Shown here one piece after another: positions 39,711-50,094 of a DNA stretch of 64,000 nt. Positions within the stretch are counted from its first letter, which is position 1. The number at the start of each line of letters is the position of its first letter. The stretch is from Prorocentrum cordatum. Taxonomy: Eukaryota; Sar; Dinophyceae; Prorocentrales; Prorocentraceae. The stretch covers positions 327,007 through 391,006 of the forward strand of contig CAUYUJ010011292.1 of NCBI GenBank assembly GCA_963575745.1, in the 5' to 3' direction. Below the pieces are notes generated by a model. It saw only the letters and a list, made by a program, of their open reading frames with translations, made no database searches and was not told the origin of the DNA. The translations under genes were made by a program, and so were the position numbers.

Positions 39711-41642
39711 TTCACACCGAAAGAGCTAAACAAGGCGATCAAAGGTCTCCGGCTTGGCAAAGCCCCAGACACGAAAGTCCTCCGTGCAGAGATGCTCAAA
39801 GAAGGCACAGAGGAACTCAGAGGTGCACTTCTCCACCTCTACAACGCGATCCTGCAGCGCGGAGCCCCGCCGCCGGCCTGGTGGAAGAGCACAGTCATCA
39901 CAGTCATACCAAAAAATGGAGATCTCGCGCTTCCACAAAACTACCGCCCCATTTGCACGATACCGTTGATGTACAAGCTCTTCAGCCGACTACTGAACAA
40001 CAGGTTACAGCCGACGCTTGACTCACACCAGACTACCGACCAGGCGGGCTTCAGACCGGGCCACTCGACCACTGACCACCTCTTCACCTTCCATTTATTG
40101 CGCGGGCGCGCAAACGAATGGGGCCAAAACCTCTGGGTCGCAGCACTAGACTTCAAAAAAGCATTCGATTCAGTTGAGCACACGAGCATATGGGCAGCAC
40201 TGAGGGCACGAGGGGTTCAACCTGGATACGTCGCACTACTCCAACAGCTCTATAAGGGACAGACATCCACGGTGAGGACAGACGTCAGCAGCATACCCTT
40301 TAGCCTCCTGCGGGGCACGAAGCAGGGATACCCACTCAGCTCCCTACTATTCAACGATCTTCTACAATACATCCTTGGACCGCTGGTTTCCGAATGACAG
40401 CAAAAAAGGAAGGGAGTTGAATTTGGATTCACGAGCGCCACCGCGCTGACCAACCTACGCTTCGCCGACGACGTGCTCCTGGCCAGCCAAACTCTCCCGC
40501 GCCTGACAGGGATGCTTGACGACATGGTGCGCGCGACGAGGGCGCACGGGCTCGAACTGCACCCGAGCAAAACCAACATACTGAGCAACCAGACGAGAAG
40601 GACCAGAAGGGCGAGCTCAGGCCCAGCGCGTTTCCAAGACATGGAAATAGACATCGTTCCATACGGCGGCAGTATCAAATACCTCGGCCAATTGATCAGC
40701 TTCCATGAACCAATGGCAACGGAAATCCACCACCGCACGCGAGCTGCATGGGCATCGCTCACGTCTCGCAAGCAGGAGCTGACCAACAAACACTACCCAC
40801 TGGCTCACCGACTCCGACTTTTCAACAGCACTGCAGCACCAACAGCGTTATACGGAGCAGAGACGTGGACCCTCACGGAGCCTCTACGGCAGCATCTACG
40901 ACGCACACAACGACGCATGCTTCGCATGATCATCAGAACGCCACGGAGACGCACAACAAAAGAAACTGGCCCTCACAGCGGCCAGGGACCGAATCTCGAC
41001 GGCGCGAACAACGAAGCACAAGACCACGATGACCGCACCAACAGCACTAGTGACGACGCAGACAGCAACCCATCACAGCGTGATGCGCCTGACACGCCTG
41101 ACAAGCACAGCGAGGACGGCGAAGACAGCACCACCGCAGACGGAATGGAACCATGGGTCGACTACATCCAGCGAGCGACACGACGCGCAGAACACCTCAT
41201 GAAACTCCACCATATCGACAATTGGGAGACGCTGCGCAAACGGAAAGTCTGGCGCATGGCTTCACGAGTCGCAAACCACGACTGGACGAGGTGGACATGG
41301 CGAGTGCTGCGCTGGCACCCCAACCCGCGCCAGCAGGGACACAGGCAGCACGGTGGCCAAAACAAGCGCTGGGACGACGAAGTCACCACTTACTTACGTC
41401 AACGCAGACTAGACCTCCACCGACCGCCCACGCAAGCCCATTCGAAAGGACAACCGAACGACATCACATGGACGCAAACAGCCCAAGACACCGAAGCATG
41501 GACAGCGCTCGAGCACCACTTCACCGACCCCACGTCCACCAGCACCCGCGACTCACACCAATTACGTGATCTCGCCCAACCCGCGCCGACACCGACACCA
41601 AGGATTTTCAGTTCCTTTTCCTCCCCCCCCTTCACCTCCTAA
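39711..41642 (+). pseudogene. Element E: reverse transcriptase and C-terminal region
   Basis: A single frame runs 644 codons with one in-frame TGA at 40395-40397. Motifs: FTPKELNKAIKGLRLGKAPD, KSTVITVIPKNGD, NYRPICTIPLMYK, QAGFRPGHSTTDH, VAALDFKKAFDSVEH (motif A), GTKQGYPLSSLLF (motif B, Tyr and Ser where Asp/Cys and Pro are usual) and NLRFADDVLLA (motif C). The C-terminal region has RRTQRRMLRMIIRTP, WVDYIQRATRRAEH and WRMASRVANHDWTRW. After the stop the QQKRKG reading continues at once, so the TGA is the only break in this part. Downstream to 41650 is a T-rich 3' end. Confidence 0.88.
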
Positions 41643-41750
41643 CTTTTTACATGTCTCGCATTGCATGAAACCAGACACCTCAGATCCCAGAGGCCATGGC
41701 CTCACCCACCTGGCCTGCCCTAGGCCCGGACGCTGTCCGCAACGGTGGTC

Positions 41751-41772
41751 GCATCGCATCGCATCGCATCGC
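41751..41772. repeat. (CGCAT)n short array
   Basis: Four to five units of ATCGC/CGCAT. It may be the 3' tail of element E or a small microsatellite in D. Confidence 0.7.
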
Positions 41773-41892
41773 CGCTCCTGCCGCGGTGGATGGAGCCGCC
41801 CGCTGGGCAAGTCTGGCTCGCTTTGCTCTCCGCGCCTCCTCCACGTACTGAGCGCGCGTGCGGCCGCCAGGTCGGTCGCAGTACGCCCTGAC

Positions 41893-42282
41893 TTAGTCTT
41901 GGTCTTTTTGGTTGAGGCCCCCCATGCCTTGCAGGTCCGCCTCTGGCCCCAAACCTCCGTCGAAGCAGCCCACGTGGTACCACCGGGGGTTGGCCGTGCT
42001 CGCCGCGCTGCGGACCCGCAGCTCGCTCCGCCCGATGGGGCCTGTGCAGGATGTTGCAAAGCAAGTGCACGTGTGCCTCCCCGACTTGGTTTCAACGTGC
42101 AACTTCGCCACCTCCTGTTCGGCAGGGAGCGCTGGCCATGCCCACGCCGCCAAATAAAGGGCAGCCGCTCCCGCCCAACTGCTTGGGCTCCCCGCCGTCA
42201 GTGTCAGGAGGTTCCAGATTCGGCACTCGGCCCTTGGGCGGTGGTAGCCCTGGGCCCAAGCAGCAAGGCCCGCCGAGGCCAT
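41893..42282 (-). pseudogene. Zinc-finger segment, probable start of element D
   Basis: The minus frame has CFATSCTGPIGRSELRVR followed by NPRWYHVGCFDGGLG and LQGMGGLNQKDQD. The pattern Cys-x4-Cys...GELR-like...WYH-x2-C resembles PARP-type zinc fingers, which bind DNA ends. Element F has a comparable CRGCGIPFKNGELRLAP segment upstream of its RT, so this is probably the N-terminal part of a D-type element. Same strand as D and on the other side of E, it supports nesting. Another frame continues the coding to about 41720. Confidence 0.6.
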
Positions 42283-42342
42283 CCACGTTTTCCAGCCCCC
42301 TCTCGTGTAGCAGGAGCGCCCTTGCGGCCATGATGGGCACCG

Positions 42343-43300
42343 GCGAGTCCGATGTGATGGCGGCTGCCTCGCCCAGCGTCAACGCCCCGCCAGCCAACGC
42401 TCTGAGGGGGCCGCGGAGGAGCAACGGCACCCAGACTCCTGGGGCAAGGAGGCACAGCATGCCGAGCAGCCCCATGTCGCAGGCAAGGCCCACCGCCAAG
42501 TACACCACAGTCAGCGCGTTGTCAAAAAAGGCAGGCAGGGCTTGGGCGAGGGGCCCGAGGACCCCCTCCTTGCTATTGATTGTAGCCTTGCCGCCCCCGC
42601 ACTTGGCCCCCGTCGCGCTCACCGCGCAACTGCGGACGTGCGCGAGATAGAACAACTCGGCCTGCGAGGTCCGATGCCCGGGAGGTCCTGGCTGGACCGC
42701 TCGGGTCCTACAGTGCCGTCTCGCGGTCGGAGAACTCGCCGTCGTCGTGCTCGAATCCGTGATGTTGCTACATGTCGCGCTGCCAGGCTCAGGCCCAGTG
42801 CCCAAACGCGTGGTGTTCAGGTTGTGATCGAAGGCGCCACGCTTACAACCGAGGTCGCGAAAGACGCCGTGCCGCTGGTACAGCTGAGACTCGTCGAGCC
42901 CGTCGCACTCATGGGTGTACCAGTGGCCGTGATGCTGCACGTCTGGCGGCGCCCTCCAATTGAGGCCTTGTGGACGCCCTGAGGTCGTCGAGGGGCTCGG
43001 CGAAGGCGTCGGGGGGGGCCTGGGTGGCGGCCTGGGCGAGGCCGCTGGCCAGAACGCAGGCGAAGGCGACGAAGTCGAGGGTGAGGCCGACGGCGGACCC
43101 GTACGTAGACGGTCTGGCGGCCCAGCCCCAGAGGTCATACGAGACGAGGCCAGCGAGCGGGCAGTTGTTGCGATCAGGCTGTTCGCTCGTGGGCGAGCCC
43201 GTAATGCTGTCGATTCCCGTCGTGCTGCTCGACGTCGTCGTGTTCGTCTGCCTCCTGCGTCTCAGCGGCGTGCTGCCGCTCTCGGGTGTGCTGCTCAAGG
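42343..43300 (-). CDS. Unrecognised coding remnant with hydrophobic segments
   Basis: Two minus frames give mixed composition: GLVSYDLWGWAARPSTYGSA and LTLDFVAFACVLASGLAQAA (about 43230-43040), then YTHECDGLDESQLYQRHGVF, LFYLAHVRSC and ALTVVYLAVGLACDMGLLGM-LCLLAPGVW (to about 42430). At least two membrane-like helices are present. No family is recognised. It may be a degraded host membrane protein or part of an element. The frame changes near 42970. Confidence 0.3.
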
Positions 43301-43359
43301 TTGTGGTACTGCTCCTGGACGTGCTGCTCTCCCTACTCGCCCCCGCCCCTTTATCCTCC

Positions 43360-43745
43360 CTCTTCTCCTCCCCCTCCACCCCTCATCCCTCCATCTCTCC
43401 TCTCTCCTCCCTCCTCCTCCTCCTCCTCTCTCCTTCCTCCTCCTCCTCCTCCTCCTCCTCCTCCTCTTTCTCCCTCCTCCTCCTTCTCCCTCCGCCACCT
43501 CCGCCTCCACCTCCTCCTCCTCTTCCTCCTCCTCCTCCTCCTCCTCCTCCTCCTTCTCCTCCTCCTCCTCTCACCTCCTCCTCCTCCTCCCTCCTCCTCC
43601 TCCTCCTCTCTCCTCCTCCTCCTCCTCTCACCTCCTCTCCTCCTCTCACCTCCTCCTCCTCCTCCTCCTCCTCTTCCTCCTCCTCCTTCTCCTTCTTCCT
43701 TCTCCCTCCTCTTCCTGCTTCTCCTCCTCCTCCTCTTATCCCATA
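43360..43745. repeat. CCT array
   Basis: About 385 bp of CCT units with short TCACC interruptions. It is followed at 43817-43860 by a CT dinucleotide run. 43861-44165 contains no recognised gene. Confidence 0.95.
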
Positions 43746-44167
43746 TTCCTGTTCCTTGGTAAGCCGATCCTCCGTCCTCGTCAAACTGATACCCCCCCTC
43801 CCTCTGCTTGCCGTCTCTTTGTCTCTCTCTCTCTCTCACACTCTCTCTCTTCCTCTCTCTTGTCATCGTGTGCGTTTTCGTCCACTTGAGTCCCCCATGC
43901 TCTCTAGACTTCATTTCTACTCTTGTCTCGCTGTCGTCGTCCTTCCGTTTGTCACCCCCATGTTTTGCCTTCGGTGTTGCCTCACACCAGTCTCGTGGGG
44001 CTTGCAAAGCGTGCGATCTCTGCGGCTGTCACAGGGGTCGCGCATTTTGCCATACCACCGTCCCGTTGGGATGAGCCTACTGGTCTTTGATGTTGGTTCC
44101 GGTGGGTTGGGGACGTGACCGGGGAGTTTCTACGGCAGAAGCTGGAATAAGGCGGGTTCAGGAGGGG

Positions 44168-44226
44168 TTCCTCCTCCTCCTCCTCCTTCTCCTCCTCCTC
44201 CTCCTCCATCTCCTCCATCTCCTCCT
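44168..44226. repeat. CCT array flanking a foldback element
   Basis: Short CCT array. It resumes after 44427, so the foldback element at 44228-44426 interrupts it. Confidence 0.85.
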
Positions 44227-44227
44227 C

Positions 44228-44426
44228 TCGGCGGCGAGCGAGGGGGGGGGAAGTGAGAAGGGGCGGGCCTTCTCAGAAGTCTCGAAGTCCCCCGGCCTTC
44301 TGAGAAGTTTCCAAGCCTTCCCCGAAGACAGGCACATTTCTCAGAAGGCGCGAGGGCCTCTGAGAAGTCCCGCCGCCTTCTGAGAAGGTATTATCCTTCT
44401 TACTTCCCCCCCTCGCTCGCCGCCGA
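44228..44426. mobile_element. Foldback element related to family 3 (~199 bp)
   Basis: The left arm (44228-44261) TCGGCGGCGAGCGAGGGG... and the reverse complement of the right arm (44395-44426) match over about 30 bp, apart from G-run length. Inside, the short palindrome CTTCTCAGAAG / CTTCTGAGAAG recurs about six times. The same CTTCTSAGAAG motif forms the inner arm ends of family 3. It lies inside a CCT array. Confidence 0.75.
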
Positions 44427-44550
44427 TCCTCCTCCTCCCTCCGCCTCTTGTTCGCGGACCGCTCCGTGCACCTGCGTCGTGGAGCTTGTGCGTGGCCGGG
44501 GCTCGCCCCGTGCCAGGAGAGCCCCGCTCGCTCCACATCCGGTGCTTCCT

Positions 44551-44765
44551 GTGGTGGCACGAGGGTCGGGCGTTGCTACACTGAAGTCGGGCGTGTCCCT
44601 CTACAGGAGGAGAATTCAAAGATAGTCAAAAAATAGTCCGGGGACGAGTTCGAGACTATTCTTAAGCATTTTTGGGCTATCTTTCATTTTTCGTCCAGAA
44701 TCCCCCTGCAGGAGGACATGTCCGACCTAAGGCTTGTGGTGGCACGAGGGCCGGGCGTTGCTAGA
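44551..44765. repeat. 30-bp direct repeats around a family 4 foldback element
   Basis: GTGGTGGCACGAGGGTCGGG at 44551 continues to 44580 and recurs at 44736-44765 with two differences. The foldback element lies between them. They are too long and offset for a target duplication, so a small segmental duplication is more likely. Confidence 0.65.
44582..44730. mobile_element. Foldback element, family 4, copy 2 (149 bp)
   Basis: The left terminus TGAAGTCGGGCGTGTCC and the right terminus (reverse complement TTAGGTCGGACATGTCC) match those of 5463-5617. The interior also aligns: both have AAAG-AGAACAAGAATAG-like and TTCGTCCA segments before CCCTGCAGG. No 8-bp target duplication is visible here. Confidence 0.75.
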
Positions 44766-45096
44766 CTTGCCCCTTGCCCACGGTGCCCCAGGATTTCCAA
44801 GGAGGCCCCCCGCGGCTTCCAGAGCACCCCTCACGAGGCTCAGAGGGCCCCAGGGTCTCCAAAATGGAGCGAGAGGCCGGGGGCCGCCTTGGGCCAGGGA
44901 CACCTTGAGCAACCCCCGAGTTGACAGTACGCCCTTGTCTGGCCTGGTCTGCCCCGTGGCCCATCCGCCCTGCTCGCCCCTCCCCGCGCCGAGAGACCCC
45001 GCTGGGCCCCTCGGCCTTGGCATCGCTCGGACGTGTGCCTTTTTCCTTTGGCCAGGACCATCGAGCAGGATCTTGGATCAGGTAACATTTTCCTAA

Positions 45097-45282
45097 CATA
45101 CACACACACACGCGCGCACATAAACGCACACACGCACACACACACACACACACACGCGCACGCACGCACACACACACACACGCACACACACACATACACA
45201 CACACACGCGCACACACGCAAACACACACACACACACACGCACCCACACGCACCCACACGCTCACACACACACACACACACT
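45097..45282. repeat. CA microsatellite
   Basis: About 185 bp of CA units with CACG and CATA variants. Confidence 0.95.
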
Positions 45283-45283
45283 C

Positions 45284-45509
45284 AAAGCCCCCAATCATCA
45301 GGGGTAACTCGGGTCAGGGTTAACTCGGGTTCGTTCTTCGGGAATTCAAACCCGAGTTACCCTGGACCCGAGTTACCCCAGATATTTCGGGCGTCCAGAG
45401 CCCCGAATCATCAGGGTCAACTCGGGTCAGGGTTAACTCGGGTTCGTTTTTCGGGAACCCAAACCCGAGTTACCCCGGACCCGAGTTACCCTGGATATTT
45501 CGGGCGTCC

Positions 45510-45511
<2 letters not shown>
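45284..45511. repeat. Tandem pair of ~115-bp units, each a hairpin
   Basis: Each unit starts CC-AATCATCAGGG and contains two inverted halves: GGTAACTCGGGTCAGGGTTA on the left and AACCCGAGTTACCC-GGACCC on the right, around a TTCGGGAA loop. The second unit (about 45398-45511) repeats the first with a few differences. Each half also contains two copies of ACTCGGGT. Confidence 0.85.
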
Positions 45512-45548
<37 letters not shown>

Positions 45549-45970
45549 GCACGCGCACGCGCACGCGCACGCGCACGCGCACGCGCACGCGCACGCGCAC
45601 GCGCACGCGCACGCGCACGCGCACGCGCACGCGCACGCGCACGCGCACGCGCACGCGCACGCGCACGCGCGCACGCGCACGCGCACGCGCACGCGCACGC
45701 GCACGCGCACGCGCACGCGCGCACGCGCACGCGCACGCGCACGCGCACGCGCACGCGCACGCGCACGCGCACGCGCACGCGCACGCGCACGCGCACGCGC
45801 ACACGCACACGCACACGCACACGCACACGCACACGCGCACGCGCACGCGCACGCACGCACGCACGCACGCACTCTCGCGCACGCACGCACGCACGCACGC
45901 ACGCACTCTCGCCACGCACGCACGCACACATACACAAACACACACACACACAAAACATACACACATACAC
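45511..45970. repeat. (CACG)n alternating purine-pyrimidine array
   Basis: A CA run passes into about 350 bp of CGCA units and then CGCACGCA units with two CTCTCGC interruptions. The tract is almost perfectly alternating purine-pyrimidine, a class known to adopt Z-DNA. Arg/Val/Cys/Ala frames across it are artefacts. Confidence 0.95.
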
Positions 45971-46026
45971 AAAACACGCGCGAAATCGAACAATGCACGT
46001 TGAACGGAGGTCCGAGCGATGGCAAG

Positions 46027-46559
46027 CGGCGCTCGGGGACGCGCTCTCGCTCGGTGTTCGACTCCTTGGCTCCCCTCTGCGCTGGAAAAGGGACCCGCCG
46101 ACGCCGACGCCGATGCCGACGACGCCGACGACGTCGACGCCGCCGACGACGCTCAGGGAAGGGGGGGGCGCTCGTCGACCTCCGGTGTGTGCCCCGTGAT
46201 CACCGAGGAGGGCCCGAGCGAGCCCACTCCGCCCAGGAGCGTGTGCGGGTTCGCCACAGGGGGGGGGAGACGGGGGCGTGCGGTGGTAATCCCAACCGGT
46301 CGGGTGTGATCCCAAGCAGCTGGGGGCAGTTCCAATTAGCGAGAGCGGCAAACCAGAGGTAATTCCAGCCATCTGTTTTAGAACTGCAGAATAACTCCGC
46401 AATAGGATTTGAAGTGTGAAGCGATGCTCATATAGTCCCCAAACAACAAAGTTGTCGGATTCTGTGCGCACAATCGATTCGACTACGCAGAAATGGCTGC
46501 CCCAGTTGGAATTACACCCAATACGAGATGCGGTGATGTGGACCTCACGATGTGGATAT
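46027..46559. other. Unassigned sequence with GACGCC repeats
   Basis: Contains a short GACGCCGAC repeat (46095-46150) and three spaced copies of a CCCAA-C-GNNGGG-type motif around 46290-46370. No gene is recognised. Confidence 0.4.
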
Positions 46560-47400
46560 GAATGGCGGTGTGTGCGGCTTGTGTGGTGTGTGCGGTGTGT
46601 GTGTGTGTGTCGTCTGCGGTGTCCGCTGTGTGTGCGGTGTGTGCAGTGTGTGGGTGTGTGTGTGTGTGTGTTGCGTGTGCGGTGCGTGGTGTGTGTGTGT
46701 GTGGTGTGCGGTGTGTTTGTGTGTGTGTCTGTGCTGCGTGTGCGGTGTGTGCGGTAGTGCCGTTCTGTATGGTGCACCATCTGATCTATCGTATGGCATT
46801 ACCTATTGACGTACAAGAGAATATCACGTGTTACGTATCATAAAATACCACTTTGACGTGGCATTTGGGTACACGTAAAAAAAGGGGGTCATACGTTATT
46901 ATTCATAGTGCGCCATGTGATACGACCTATGAGGATGACGTGCCACATGCTACAGGATATGATGCCCCGTACGGAGATACTACTCATGACGCATCACATG
47001 ACGTATCAGATGGTTTCACTTGTGACGTATCATATGATTTTGTCTACGCAGTGTTCCGGGATATTACCTCTGCTGTGTCATAGTGTATCATTCATGATGT
47101 AGCACATGCTACGGCATACGAGCAGGCACCGGCTATTTCCCATGCGGCATCACATGCCACAGCATATGACGTGCCATGTGGTACCACCTATGGTGTGTCA
47201 TTGGATGAAACCTATGATGCCGCATACGATTCCACTTACGATGTATACCGAACGCAACCACATGATGCATCACATGCTACCACCTACATTGTGTCATACG
47301 TATTATTTGTGCGGTGTGTATCATGTGGCACCACCTATGTCGAGCGGTATGAAATCAGCTAGCGTGCATCGTGCGATACTACCAATGACATGTCGTTCGG
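46560..47400. repeat. GT microsatellite and degenerate CATATGACGTGCC repeat
   Basis: A GTGTGCGGT-type array occupies 46565-46760. From 46800 to 47350 imperfect 18-21-bp units built from GACGT, CACATG, CATATGA and TACCACCTATG recur about 20 times, so that both strands read similarly. No gene is recognised. Confidence 0.7.
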
Positions 47401-47404
47401 CTAA

Positions 47405-48236
47405 AGCGATCCATCGTATTCTGATAGGCCTCTCAGCAGCCTTCCGGAAGCATCTCAGCAGCCTCTCAGAAGCCTCTCAGCAGCCTCCTAGAAGCTTCGT
47501 AGAAGCCTCGCGCAAGCCTTTTTCGGAAACCGGTCGGGAGCCTCTCAGAAGCCCTTCGGGAGCCCCTCAGAAGCTTCGCAGGAGCTTCTCGGAAACCTCG
47601 CTGAAGCCTTTTCATAAGCTTCTCGGAAGCCTCTCGGAAGCCCCTCGGAAGCCTCGCATACACCTCTCATGGGCCTCTCGGAAGCCTCCCAGAAGCCTCT
47701 CGGAAGCCTCGTGCACATAAGCCTCGCAGGAGCCCCTCGGAAGCCTCGCACAAGCCTCGCGTAAACCTGTCGGAAGCCTCCCAGAAGACTCTCAGAAGCC
47801 TTTTTCGGAGGCCTCGCAGAAGCTTTCGGAGGCCTCGCAGAAGCTTTTCGGAAGCCCCACAGGAGCTTCTCAGAAGCCTTTCGGCAGCCTCTCGGCAGCC
47901 TCTCGGACGCCTCGCAAAAGCTTCTCGGATGCCTCGCAAAAAACTTCTCGGGAGCCTTTCGGACGTTTTTCGGAAACTTCGTAGAAACCTCGTAGAAGCT
48001 TCGTAGAAGCATCGTATAATCCTCGCAGAAGCGTCATCTAATCCCCTCATACTCCTCGTGGAAGCCTTTCAGAAGCCTCGTAGACTTCTTGTAGAAGCCT
48101 CGTAGAAGCCTCGAAGAAACTTTCAAGAAGCCTCGTGGAAGCGTCGTTTAAGCTCCGTAGAAGCTTCGTAGAAGCTTCGTAGCAGCCTCTCAAGATCCTC
48201 GTGCAAGCCTCGTAGAAGCCTCGTAGCAGCCTTTTT
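47405..48236. repeat. AGCCTCTCGGA 11-13-bp minisatellite
   Basis: About 65 units of GAAGCCTCTCG, GAAGCCTCGCA and GAAGCCTCGTA with drift in unit length. The CTCGGA variants predominate at the left and CGTAGA variants at the right, so the array changes gradually along its length. Confidence 0.92.
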
Positions 48237-48239
48237 GTT

Positions 48240-48350
48240 CAACCGTCCTGTGGTGTTGGGTCTTCGTTTTGAAGAGACGTCGCGTTCTCCTCTCCTCTCC
48301 TCCTTCTTCTCCTCCCACTCCTCCCTCCTCCTCCCTCCTCCCCCTCCTCC
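48240..48350. repeat. Satellite leader, copy 1
   Basis: Begins CAACCGTCCTGTGGTGTTGG and continues through TTTTGAAGAGACGTCGC to a CTCCTCC tract. The same leader precedes the second satellite block at 51578. Confidence 0.85.
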
Positions 48351-50085
48351 CTGCGTTTCATCCACCCAGTACAAAGTTTCGTGGCCCCATCTTAGGGAGC
48401 CCCACCGAAAGGTCCCAGTGCTACCGTCCGCATGCGTCCCGCACACCCAGTACAGCGCTTCGTGGCCCTCCTCCCCCTCCTCCTTGCGTTTCACCCACCC
48501 AGTACAGCGCTTCGTGGCCCCATAGGGAGCCCCACCGAAGGTCCCTGCGCTACCGTCCGCATTCGTCCCGCACACCCAGTACGGCGTTTCGTGGCTCCAT
48601 AGGGATCACCACCGAAGGTCCCAGTGCTATCGTCGTCTGCATGCGTCCCACACACCCAGTACAGCAGTTCGTGGCCCCATAGGGAGCCCCACCTACGGTC
48701 CCAGTGCTACTGTCCGCATGCGTCCCGCACACCCAGTGCAGCGTTTCGTGGCCCTCCTCCACCTCCTCCCTGCGTTTCACCCACCCAGTACAACGCTTCG
48801 TGGCCCCATAGGGAGCCCCACCGAAGGTCCCAGTGCTACCGTCCGCATGCGTCCCGCACACACAGTACAGCGTTTCGTGGCCACATGGGGAGCTCCACCG
48901 AAGGTCCCACCGTGCGTCTACAGCGTCCGCATGCGTCCCGCACCGACCCAGTGCTACAGCGTTACAGCGTTTCGTGGCCCTCCTCCCCCTCCTCCCTGCG
49001 TCCCGCACACCCAGTACAGCACTTCGTGGCCCCATAGGGAGCCCCACCGAAGGTCCCAGTGCTACCGTCCGCATGCGTCCCGCACACCCAGTACAGCGTT
49101 TCGTGGCCCCATAGGGAACCCCACCGAAGGTCCCAGCGCTACCGTCCGCATGCGTCTCGCACACCCAGTACAGCGTTCCGTGGCTCCATAGGGAGCTCCA
49201 CCGAAGGTCCCAGTGCTACCGTCCGCATGCGCCCCGGAAACCCAATTTGGCATTTTCACCGGCCCATTGCAGCGCTTCGTGGCCCCACAGGGGGCTCCAC
49301 ACCCAGTACAGCGTCTCGTGGCCCAATCGGGAGCCCCACCGAAGGTCCCAGTGCTACCATCCGCATGAGTCCCGCACACCCAGTACAGCGTTTCGTGGCC
49401 ACATAGGGAGCTCCACCGAAGGTCCCAGTGCTACCGTCCGCATGCGTCCCGCACACCCAGTACAGCGCTTCGTGGCCCCAGAGGGAGTACCACCGAAGGT
49501 ACCAGTGCTACCGTCGGTATGCGTCCCGCACACCCAGTACAGCGCTTCGTGGCCCCATAGGGAGCCCCACCTACGGTCCCAGTGCTACTGTCCGCATGCG
49601 TCCCGCACACCTAGTGCAGCGTTTCGTGGCCCTCCTCCCCCTCCTACCTACGTTGTACCCACACAGTACAGCGTTTCTCGTGGCCCCATAGGGAGCCCCA
49701 CCGAAGGTCCCAGTGCTACCATCCGCATGCGTCCCGCACGCCCAGTACAGCGTTTCGTGGCCCCATAGGGAGCCTCACCGAAGGTCCCAGCGTCACCGTC
49801 CGCATGCGTCCCGCACACCCAGTACAGCGCTTCGTGGCCCTCCTCCCCCGCCTCCCTGCGCCCCGCACACCCAGTACAGCGTTACGTGGCCCCATAGGGA
49901 GCCCCACCGAAGGCCCCAGTGCCCCCGTCCGCATGCGCCCCGGAAGCCCAATTTGGCATTTTCACTGAACCAGTACAGCGATTCGTGGCCTCATGGGGGG
50001 CTCCACCCAAGGTCCCAGTGCCACCGTCCGTATGCGTCCGGGAAATATAATTTTGCATTTTCACTCGCGCAGTGCAGCGCTTCGT
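48351..50085. repeat. 78-bp satellite array, block 1
   Basis: The unit contains CCCAGTACAGCG, TTCGTGGCCCCATAGGGAGC, CCCACCGAAGGTCCCAGTGC and ACCGTCCGCATGCGTCCCGC. Neighbouring starts differ by 77-80 bp (49071, 49149, 49227; 49363, 49440, 49517). Variants carry a CTCCTCCCCCTCC insertion or a longer form with AATTTGGCATTTTCAC. 78 bp is 26 codons, so every frame tends to stay open; the resulting proteins are artefacts. Confidence 0.95.
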
Positions 50086-50094
50086 GGCCCCATC

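Larger units (their letters stand above)
34846..41650 (+). mobile_element. Element E, SL-headed LINE with internal minisatellites (~6.8 kb)
   Basis: Plus-strand order: tandem SL, 5' UTR, ORF1 remnant (35016 to about 36010), minisatellite (36190-37180), APE endonuclease remnant (37190-37990), linker, second minisatellite (38575-39705) and RT to the stop at 41642. The 3' limit is uncertain: a (CGCAT)n run at 41751-41772 may be part of the tail. Minus-strand element D lies on both sides, so E is probably nested in D. Confidence 0.8.
45016..46026. mobile_element. Foldback element, family 1, copy 3, expanded by microsatellites (~1.0 kb)
   Basis: The left arm CTTGGCATCGCTCGGACGT (45016-45034) matches the reverse complement of 46008-46026 at 17 of 19 positions. 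The first 65 bp align with copies at 1742 and 1980 (ACGTGTGC-TTTT...AGGACCAT-GAG...TTGGATCA), and the last 45 bp with their 3' halves (ATCGA-AATGCACG). Between them is about 880 bp of CA, hairpin and CACG sequence absent from the other copies. Expansion inside the element is the simplest reading. Confidence 0.7.

Noticed and set aside
48269-49768. Overlapping ORFs of about 85-205 codons with RPHASRTPST-type repeats
   Set aside because: The 78-bp satellite unit is divisible by three, so frames stay open in every copy. No non-repeat coding sequence is attached.
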